Assembly: GCA_963965975.1 (NCBI GenBank)
Contig: OZ014418.1
Coordinates: 3,918,775-3,982,774 of the forward strand
Reading direction: 5' to 3'
DNA: 64,000 nt
From: Xestospongia bergquistia
Lineage: Eukaryota; Porifera; Demospongiae; Haplosclerida; Petrosiidae
Both the position numbers and the translations under genes were made by a program. Below the pieces are notes generated by a model. It had not been told where the DNA came from, did no database searches, and saw nothing but the letters and a program-made list of their open reading frames with translations. Below, in pieces: positions 56,180 to 64,000 of the stretch (positions are counted from its first letter, which is position 1; the number at the start of each line of letters is the position of its first letter).

Positions 56180-56577
56180 TCACGTAAAATCAAAAGGGCA
56201 CAAAAATTGCTCGTTGGCTTTACAGGTTTGTCAGAGATGGAACGAGCTTAATTGTATTATAAGATGAAAAGTTCACGAGACAGAAGTGAGAGGAAATGCT
56301 TATTTATATAATCATAGAATTTATAATATAACAACCTTGTAATTAAACCTTGTAACTTTATAATAATGTTTTGTTACTTAGGCCAAAGAAAATATAACAA
56401 CTTCTGAAGAAAGATCTGTATGTATATACTCATCATCACACATGCAAACATAGTTTATTCTTTGCTATAGCACATTGAAAAAAGAAGTACTCCTGATGGT
56501 GATAGTGAGGAACAAGAACAAGAAGAGGAAGAGGAAGACGATGATGATAAATTATAAAAATTTATGAAGAATCGGAC
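56180..56577 (+). pseudogene. Uncharacterised gene remnant with acidic C-terminus, right arm
   Basis: Plus strand: A-Q-K-L-L-V-G-F-T-G-L-S-E-M-E-R-A then TAA; later A-K-E-N-I-T-T-S-E-E-R and K-R-S-T-P-D-G-D-S-E-E-Q followed by Glu/Asp runs and a stop (about 56556). It lacks the ~240-bp middle piece kept in the left arm (20464-20690). Homology with the left arm ends at about 56577, only ~24 bp before tandem unit 2 begins. Confidence 0.45.
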
Positions 56578-56748
56578 CTGGAGGACAGGGAAGAAGTAAG
56601 TTATTAAGACAGCTCTATAATAAATAAAACTAAAATAAACAGAGTAATAGTTATTGATGATCAGTAAAACTAATATTCCGTAATGAGTCTGATTTCATTG
56701 CTTAAATTATCATCATTTTAAATGATGCCTAGTGTTGTTGCACTAATC

Positions 56749-56930
56749 AAAATCTATTTAAATCAAGTCAAAGTCCATGAACCTCTCTGTGCAGACAGCA
56801 GCCTCAGCATAGCCTACATATATTAAATGTTATAATTTCACTCACATTATTTCTAGACTTACTTGACTAGATTGTATACAACAATTAAAAAGGAGATCAG
56901 TGACAAGTGACTGTTACAGTCATCCATCAT
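56749..56930 (-). pseudogene. Receptor tyrosine kinase 5' exons (second gene, unit 2)
   Basis: Copy of 48765-48946: signal-peptide exon with ATG at about 56930, then the C-T-E-R-F-M-D-F-D-L-I exon ending in a stop. Confidence 0.6.
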
Positions 56931-57148
56931 ATCATTGTCATTGAATTTCTACTAACAAAAGGTTATTATTGGTGGAATACTTTTAAGTGTCAAAAAAGTT
57001 TACAAATAATGTATAATTAAAACTACAATTTGACAATTCTAAAAATATTATGGACATCTGTTTTAAGAATGAATAGTAATCGCTTTAGTGTCAAATTGTC
57101 AACAGTGATACATTCTCTGTAAATCTATATAGAGGTTATATCCAATAT

Positions 57149-58382
57149 CTAGTGGACCTCCATTACTGGACTATCTGGACTACAGGTCTTGTCTTCATTA
57201 GACAATGAACTACTACGGAGCTCAACATCAGCTTGAGATAGATCTGATACCAACTTCACGAATGTAGGACGACTAGAAGTCTCTGGATGCCTGTCATTAA
57301 TGTACACATATTATCAAGTAGTACTAGTGCAATATAGACACGATATAGACCTATGGATAGGTCTGGGACAACCAGGAGGAGGAAGAAGACGATAACCAGA
57401 ATCTACTAACTTCAAACACGAAAATGATCTCACATCGTTATTCGTTATATACTTTATATTTTATCTCTTGATTGCTACAATTCTCAAATGGTTAGTGTCC
57501 TAGACTCCATATTTCATAGAGTACTACACCAAAACTCCACACATCACTTGCAGGGGAGTATTGTTTGAAATGTAAGGCCTATAGTTATACAGTTTACAAT
57601 TTAACTGACACATAATATTAGTAATCTACTGACTTCAGTAGCTGTCCATTATATGGGAATTTTCTTAGCATGCGAGATATAATAGTTCTCATCTTGTCAA
57701 TCTCTGGACATATCAACATCTGCAATCTGTACACAAAACAATAAATCTACTCTACTTATATTTACAACTCTATCATACTTTACAAATACCCTGTTCAGTC
57801 ACTAGTATAGCATTCATAACTATCAAAATTAACAACATTTTGTATGTAATAAACTCTAAAAACACTGTCCTCTCCAGGAGGTTGTGATATAGCTAATATA
57901 TCTCCACTTTGCACTGGTATGGGTGGATCCTGAGGATATTCAAACACTCCATTAGTACTGACATTATTAGTTCAGTAGTATATTATAGTTCTATCACTGT
58001 TTAATGAAAGATAATAATGATTAGGCCGATCAGGTGTAGGTGTCCATATTTGAATAGTTGACAATTATTATTTGGTGTCCTAAGGTCTCTTCCCATAATA
58101 ACACCAGTAATAGTTGTTGATGAACAGTTAAACTGATATTCAGGGAGGAGTCTTATTTTATTATTTAAATAATCCCCCTTTTTACTGAAGTATATTGTCT
58201 ATGTTTTATATTTAATCAAGTCAAAGTCTATGAACCTCTCTGTACAGTCATCAGGCTCAGCATAGCCTACATACATTAAATGTTATAATTCCATTCACAT
58301 TATTTCTGGACTTACTTGACTTGATTGTATAGAACAGTAAAAGAAAGATCGATGACCAGTGACTGTTGCAGTGTTCCATCAT
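57149..58382 (-). pseudogene. Receptor tyrosine kinase, internally deleted (unit 2)
   Basis: Copy of 49165-50398 with the same exon order and the same missing N-lobe and catalytic loop, so the internal deletion predates the tandem duplication. A few substitutions separate the copies (for example in the juxtamembrane piece near 57715). Confidence 0.78.
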
Positions 58383-58544
58383 GTCTTTGTTCATTAAATT
58401 TTCACTAACATGAGGTAATTATCATTGGAAGTGTCAAAAAGGTAATGAACATAATTGAAAAACCTCAACTGCTGACAATTTGGTATTAAAAACTATGACT
58501 ATTCATTCTTAAAACAGATGTCCATAATGTTGTCATAACTGTCA

Positions 58545-59356
58545 GTTGTAGTTTTTTTTAATTATGTTCATTATCTTGTAGACACTTCAAAACATTCCAC
58601 TGCTAATAATCAAATTAGTTGTTTACACAAGGTACTTTGCAAAAGTATATATTCCACTGGATATGACCCAATTTGATTTCTCTAAGATGTAGTTCATAAG
58701 CATATTGTTTCTCATGCTTGTGTCTTCTCTAACATTTATTTAAAAGAAGAAACTCAGAAATGTTTCTTAAAAATTGGACTGAGTTACTATCAGCTTTTAT
58801 TTGTCTTTGGAGCTTATCAACAATTGTATTAGATTTGTCATATGCTGCACCTCTCATACTATTGATGTCTTTCTAGATATTTTGAGCTATCAGTCTATCA
58901 GTCTAAGGTATCAAAGAAAGTCATAAAGGAAGTCATAACTGTCTTCATCGGTAGCCATCTCTCTGTTTAGTAGCTAGATCAAGATCTCGATCTTAAAGTT
59001 AAAAGTGTGAACAACGTGTTTTTAGTTGACATTTATACACTTAAGCCTAAACTGCAAAGAATTTACATTTATTATAAAGTTCATACCTGGTTGGTAACTC
59101 AGTTACTACTTTTATTCATCCATCGATGTTGAGACACTCCACACTAACTGGGACAAGCAGCACTAGTGCAGAATGTTCAGGGGGGCATTCCACACTAGTG
59201 CAAAATGTCCAGAGGCACAGTCTGACGGAGGACTCCCAGAGTATAGTATTTTCCAAGAAATCTGTTGAAATTAAACGCATGCGAAAACATTAGTTACCAG
59301 GTGCAGATATTGTTATAAGTGCAGAGTGAAAACATGGAGGAGATTGAGCACCAAAC
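58545..59356 (-). repeat. Recurring 5' module, copy 4 (unit 2)
   Basis: Minus-strand ATG at 58958 (M-A-T-D-E-D-S-Y), leader and CACTAGTGC cluster (about 59135-59225), then the flank of the Gypsy-B4 LTR. Confidence 0.85.
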
Positions 59357-59941
59357 TGTAGAATAATTGTAAAACTTGTGTATTATCTTTATTTAGTTTG
59401 TTTCTATATTTAATCATGTATATTCTATATTTAATATATCGTTACTGAGCATGCTCAACAGAACAAACCATTTGTAATGTTTCTTTCATTCCTCATTTTT
59501 TGTTTAGACATTTTGGGCTCAAATAAAGAACTTTTTGAGATAGTATAATTGTACATGCTTTCTTAAAAGTGAGGAAAAGTCTAATTTTTGAACGTGCTCA
59601 CTAGAACAAATGCAGCCAGCAAAATGATGAGTCTGTGGAACTGTTTATAACTTGTTTTTACAGCCTCACAGATAATTATGACTTTGGAGACCCGAGGAAG
59701 GATATTGTCATAGGAGTTCGTGCTCGCATATTATTGGCTTGATTATAGATGGAAGCCCACGAGAAGGCCAAGAGAATGGTCCGTCATCGTGAAGCTATCC
59801 ATGAATATGAAGACACTCTTAATGGTAGTCCCAGTACTCAGACACTGTCAAAGAGCATCGACACTTGTGACACAGAAGGACCGTCATAAGAGTAGTTAGA
59901 AACACACTTCACAATATACCTACAGGAAACCAGAAGCTAAC
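59357..59941 (+). mobile_element. Gypsy-B4, remnant (LTR and gag pieces)
   Basis: LTR 59357-59555 ends TTGTACA and is followed directly by a gag internal piece ('tttcttaaaagtgaggaaaagtc'), so the primer site and gag start are deleted. Gag remnants run to 'cagaagctaac' at 59941, where Gypsy-C begins; the uninterrupted copy at 52190 reads 'agctaaccgcaatagg'. Confidence 0.9.
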
Positions 59942-60110
59942 TGTGGCATAACTATAAAGCATTGTTACAAATGTGTTAACTTAGGTGTAAATGTGTTATA
60001 TGAATGGACTAATGTGTTATATCCATGGAATATACGCTGTACTATTTAAGTAACTGATTTTGTGATTTGATGTATATAATTTTGATAGTTATACTTCGTC
60101 AAATACTACA
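59942..60110 (+). repeat. Gypsy-C 5' LTR
   Basis: 169 bp, TGTGGCATAACTATAAAG ... AATACTACA. Contains a TATTTAAG box-like stretch (about 60043). Relative to the 3' copy it has a ~14-bp insertion near 59962 ('cattgttacaaat'). Confidence 0.92.
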
Positions 60111-60121
60111 TGGTGGCAGTG

Positions 60122-61127
60122 ATGGCCCAACTACATCTCTCCCCTCCTTAGCCTTTCAACTTCAGGAATCCAGAAGAATGGCCAAAGTGGAAACGTTGGT
60201 TTGAGCAATTTCGCATCGCCTCTGGGCTTGCGCAAGAAGACAAGAAACAGCAAGTCAGCACTCTTCTGTATTGCCTTGGAGAAGAATTACAAGCCTTACT
60301 GGACTCGACAGGAGTAGCAAGCGAGGAGGCTACGACTACCTATGATGGAATCATCGAAAGTTTCGAATCCTTCTTCAAAGTAGGGAAAAATGTTATCTTC
60401 GAGAGACCTTGCTTTAATCGGCGTAATCAAGCACCAGGGGAAACCTCCGAGCAATACATTATGGAGCTCTACAAGCTAGCAGAAGACTGTAAGTATGGGG
60501 TGATGAAAGAGGAGATGATATGCGACAGGCTGGTGGTAGGTATCAGGGATACCGTGCTGTCAGAACAGCTACAGCTAAACCTGAAGCTCACCTTAGAATC
60601 AGCTAAGAAAGCTGTACATCAACGAGAAGCTGTCAAGGAGCAGCAGCAAACAGTAAACAAAGACGTACAAGGGGCTGGCGCTCATGTAGCCATAGACCAA
60701 GTCAGAGGAGTGAAGAGATTCAGTAAAAAGAAAGAAGTACGCAGTGGAAGAGAAAAGGCAAAGTCACGAAATGCAGAGTGTTCTTGCTGTAGTAAAGGAC
60801 ATCAAAAACACAAATGCCCAGCAAAGGAGGTAACATGTCATCGGTGTAACAAGAAAGGATATTATAGTTCATGCTGTTACTCTAAGGTTGTGGGAGAAGT
60901 TAATACTCACTCAAGTCCCAACGAAATGGAATTAGACACGGTATTTTTGGAGACGCTAATATCAGATGCCAATGAATACTGGAAGGACAGAATAGAAGTC
61001 AATGACACCAAGCTGCAGTTCAAGGTAGATACTGGAGCAGAGGTAACAACAATGTCAGAAAAAGATTATCGGGGACTAAGAAAGGTGAATCTACAACCAA
61101 CATCTAAGATTTTGTATGGACCGTCAT
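60122..61127 (+). pseudogene. Gypsy-C gag-protease
   Basis: ATG at 60122 directly after the primer site; codon 10 is TAG (60149-60151). The frame then stays open to about 61127 through the Gag core (E-W-P-K-W-K-R-W-F; F-F-K-V-G-K-N-V-I-F-E), a basic linker, zinc knuckles (C-C-S-K-G-H-Q-K-H-K-C; C-H-R-C-N-K-K-G-Y-Y-S-S-C where the His is Tyr) at 60780-60880, and the protease motif V-D-T-G-A-E-V (61025-61045) with D-T-G intact. A frameshift at about 61127 separates the rest of the protease, which resumes in another frame (61116-61370). Confidence 0.85.
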
Positions 61128-61321
61128 AACACAATCAAAACTATTGGTCAATTTAGGGGAAAAGTCAAATATGGCGAGAAACAATCTGAGGAACTCATTT
61201 TTGTCATTCGGGGGCTGAAGACCAATTTATTGAGGTTAGCACAAATCATGGCACTCAAGATAGCTGCAAGAACTGATGCTGTTATTGACCAAAAGACACA
61301 ACTATTGATAAATATCTATCA

Positions 61322-63868
61322 GTGTTTACTGGATTGGCATCATATAGAGAGGAGTACTCCATCAAATTGAAAGATGATGCCAAACCACATGCCTTGTTCA
61401 CTCCAAGACAAGTCCTGTTACAATATCGAAGTAAAATCCAAAAAGAATTGGAACGTATGGAGTCTCTGGAATTTGCATCAAAAGTGGACAAACCAACACC
61501 ATGGTGTACTGGTATGGTTGCAGTACCCAAAAGGAATGGTTCGATCTGTATATGCATCGACTTACGACCACTGAATGAAAGTGTCCTCAGGGAAGTTCAC
61601 CCACTTCCAAAAATTGACGATCTTCTAGCTCAATTATCAGGTGCCACCATTTTAAGTAAACTAGATGCTAACAGTGGGTTCTGGCAGATAATGTTGGAAA
61701 AGGTGTCAAGACTATTAACTACCTTTATAATAACGCCAATGGGCAGATATTGTTTTAACAAACTACCTTTTGGGATCGCAAGCGCTTCGGAACATTTTCA
61801 GAAGCAGATGTCAAAAGTCTTGGCAGGAGTAGAGGGACCATTATGCCGTCTTGATGACATATTGGTGTACACCAAAACACAGGAGGAACATGATATCCAT
61901 CTTGAAGCAGTGCTCAAGAGGATTCAGAAGTCAGGAGTCACACTCAATCCTGAAAAATGTGAGTTTAGTAAAAGTAGTTTAACTTTTCTAGGTCATGTAG
62001 CGACAAACACGGGGTACACCCAGACCCTCAGAAAACTGATGCAATTAGCAACATGAAGCCCCCAAAGGACACTACAGAGTTGAGAAGGTTCCTAGGCATG
62101 GTGAATCAATTAGGAAAATTTACACCTCGATTAGCTGAACTCACCCACCCGCTGAGAGAACTTCTAGGAAAAAGAAACCTCTGGAGATGGGAGTTGCCAC
62201 AGAACATAGCCTTTTCCCAAATTAAGGAAAAAGTACCAAAGCTGACAACACTATTACCATACAACATGGATACACAAACAAAGGTTGCTGCAGATTCTTC
62301 CTCGTATGGGGTAGGAGCAGTTCTACTGCAGAAAGAACAACAATCGTGGAGACCAGTTGCTTATGCCTCTCTGTCACTCTCCGAAACTGAAAAGAGATAT
62401 GCCCAAGTGGAGAAAGAGGCACTGGTCATCACCTGGGCATGCGAAAGGTTTTCAACATATCTGTTAGGTATGCAAATTTCTCATTGAAACAGACCACAAA
62501 CCGTTGATTTCATTACCGGGAACGAAACAATTAGACAACCTTCCTCCCAGGATACTTAGGTTCAGGATATGACTCACTCGCTTCAATTATGCAATTCAAC
62601 ATGTACCGAGCAAACTCTTATACACTGTGGACACCCTTTCAAGAGCACCACAGTGGGTAGAAACAGACAAGAACTCACAAGACAGAACTGAGTCATTGAT
62701 GGAAGTAGTGATTTCCAACTTACCTGCCAGTAAGCAACGACTTCATCACTACAGAATGGTACAAAGGGCTGATCAAATTTGCCAAACTGTTTACAAGTAT
62801 TGACAGCAGGGGTGGCCTCGGAAATCTCAATTGAACATGGAAATGCAACAATACCAGGAACATCAAGCGCACTTCACAATTGGTGATGGGTTACTTCTGT
62901 ATAATGCTGACATAGTAGTTTCAAAAAGTCTCCGGAAAGAAACATTGCACAAAATCCACCGAGGACATCAAGGAATTGAAAGATGTCGAGCAAGAGCCAA
63001 GATGGCAGTATGGTGGTCAGGACTTTCCAAAGGAATTGTTGAGCTAGTGAAAAGTTCCCCAGAATGTACAAAATGATTCACACTGAAGCATGAACCGCTA
63101 ATCCCTACCAAACTACCAGAATACACATGGCAGGAGGTTGGGACTGACTTATTCACTTTTAAGAACAGCATTTATTTGGTAGTAGTTAATTACTTTTCCA
63201 GATGCCCGGAAATCGCCCGCTTAACATCAACTACATCTCAGGGGTTAATTACAACCCTCAAGAAGGTATTTGCTTATCATGGCATACTAGAGCGTGTAAG
63301 AAGCAACAACGGACGACCCATTTATGTCACTACTAGTCTATAGAAGCACCCCTATGTCATGGTGTGGATTAAGTCCTGCTGACTTATGTATGGGTCGAAA
63401 ACTGAGAGCAAACCTTCCTCAGACAGTAGATCAGTTAAAACCCCAATGGTCATACATTGGGAAGTTCTCCAGATTAAATGAAGCTTTCAGAAAAAACAGC
63501 AACAAGAATAGAACTGCCAATACAAAGCAAGACCCTTACCACCAATACCAAATGACTGACCAGTGTGGGTTAATACTGGGGCAACCAATATACCTGGACA
63601 AGTTATGAAGCAACATGGCACTCCACACTCTTATATCATCAAGACACCATCAGGTTTGCTTCGAAGGAATCGTCGTCACCTGAACCCATCACCCAGCCTG
63701 AAGTTAAGGAACTCAGTAACTCATAATGACAACACTGATCAAACACCAACTTCTGGAGACAGTGACATTGTAGAAGAACCATTACCAAGGCCTATAATGA
63801 TGAGATCAAGAACTGTGACAGTCATTTGTCCTCTGGAAAGATTCGGCAATGTAGTCGGTTACTATTGA
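61322..63868 (+). pseudogene. Gypsy-C pol (RT, RNase H, integrase)
   Basis: RT from about 61322: C-I-D-L-R-P-L-N, S-K-L-D-A-N-S-G-F, F-N-K-L-P-F-G-I, and active site R-L-D-D-I-L-V (about 61850), the Asp pair intact with Leu before it. Frameshift at about 62050; thumb and RNase H 62053-62487 (L-R-R-F-L-G-M-V-N; Y-A-Q-V-E-K-E-A-L), frame change at 62487. H2C2 region 62831-63070 (H-R-G-H-Q-G-I then S-P-E-C-T-K, first Cys replaced by Ser), stop at 63074. Integrase core: G-T-D-L-F keeps the first Asp, but the S-D-N-G block reads R-S-N-N-G (Asp to Asn, about 63305), and the part with the catalytic Glu is deleted. C-terminal tail 63330-63860. Not autonomous as it stands. Confidence 0.85.
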
Positions 63869-63886
63869 TCACCAAGGAAGGGAAGA

Positions 63887-64000
63887 TGTGGCATAACTAT
63901 AAAGTGTTAACTTAGGTGTAAATGTGTTATATGAATGGACTAATGTGTTATAACCGTGGAATGTATACTGTACTATTTAAGTAAATCATTTTGTGATTTG
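63887..64000 (+). repeat. Gypsy-C 3' LTR, cut by window end
   Basis: Starts TGTGGCATAACTATAAAG after the purine tract AAGGAAGGGAAGA; 114 bases visible. Confidence 0.92.

Larger units (their letters stand above)
48617..56600. repeat. ~7,984-bp tandem duplication, unit 1
   Basis: Base 48617 corresponds to 56601, and offsets stay at 7,983-7,984 at several points: 49165/57149, 50398/58382, 50975/58958, 51374/59357. The match is nearly identical over about 2.95 kb. Unit 1 holds, in order, tyrosine kinase fragments, the recurring module, Gypsy-B3, a shared flank, Gypsy-A2 and the acidic-tail gene remnant. Confidence 0.9.
56601..59941. repeat. ~7,984-bp tandem duplication, unit 2 (up to Gypsy-C)
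   Basis: Near-identical copy of 48617 onward up to the Gypsy-B LTR and beyond. After the LTR, gag is shortened by a different deletion, and the unit is interrupted by Gypsy-C at 59942. Whether it continues past the window cannot be seen. Confidence 0.9.
59942..64000 (+). mobile_element. Gypsy-C, LTR retrotransposon, runs off the window
   Basis: 5' LTR 59942-60110, TGGTGGCAGTG primer-site start, gag, protease, RT, RNase H, integrase, purine tract and a 3' LTR starting at 63887 that is cut at the window edge. It inserted into Gypsy-B4. Gag and pol are related to Gypsy-B but clearly a different family. The coding sequence is far better kept than in the other elements. Confidence 0.92.

Noticed and set aside
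1..64000. Prokaryotic features: operons, CRISPR, rRNA, riboswitches
   Set aside because: Introns, LTR elements and animal domain architectures show a eukaryotic nuclear sequence; no direct-repeat/spacer arrays seen.
1..64000. A novel defence, toxin or biosynthetic gene system
   Set aside because: All recognisable coding regions belong to transposons or known animal families, and no co-directional cluster of unknown intact genes exists here.

Overview
This window looks like AT-rich eukaryotic nuclear DNA from an early-branching animal. A demosponge resembling Amphimedon is the best guess, by inference. Reasons: short GT-AG introns of roughly 50-250 bp, animal-type genes (COP1/RFWD2 WD40 protein, TRAF, SETD9, receptor tyrosine kinases with a sponge-like extracellular module, a secreted subtilase), and a transposon mix typical of sponges and cnidarians (Ty3/Gypsy, BEL/Pao, hAT, PIF/Harbinger, a metazoan MULE type). 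There are no operons, CRISPR arrays, rRNAs or tRNAs that I can see.

Layout. 0-1.75 kb: remnants of a PIF/Harbinger transposon (transposase N-terminus plus its MADF/BESS partner). 3-7 kb: an integrase/PHD remnant, a recurring 5' module with CACTAGTGC repeats, and hAT-1 inserted in that module. 7.0-13.5 kb: Gypsy-B1, full length with a 5-bp target duplication CAAAC, itself split in the integrase by hAT-2. 14.7-18.4 kb: a COP1-like gene, decayed, with a 486-bp internal direct duplication around a BEL/Pao fragment. 20.2-27.0 kb: a block holding an uncharacterised acidic-tail gene, Gypsy-A1 (minus strand, target duplication TGTGA), Gypsy-B2 and the recurring module. 27.0-29.7 kb: a MULE-type transposase pseudogene. 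30.8-32.8 kb: a TRAF-like pseudogene. 33.3-35.5 kb: an intact two-exon subtilase, the best functional gene here. 35.8-36.9 kb: a SETD9-like pseudogene. 37-42 kb: mostly non-coding. 42.0-47.2 kb: a full-length decayed BEL/Pao element with target duplication CCTAT. 48.6 kb to the end: an ~8-kb tandem duplication containing receptor tyrosine kinase fragments, Gypsy-B3 and Gypsy-A2, with Gypsy-C (59.9 kb to beyond the edge) inserted in the second unit.

The main structural result is that 20.2-27.0 kb and 50.6-56.6 kb are inverted copies of one another, sharing the same Gypsy-A insertion point and flanks, and the right arm lies inside the ~8-kb tandem repeat (period about 7,984 bp). Nearly every retroelement pol gene is broken. 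I found no new defence or biosynthetic system. The novelty lies in the rearrangements, the palindromes and the chimeric or dying host genes. Coordinates of exons and repeat edges were read by eye and may be off by a few bases.
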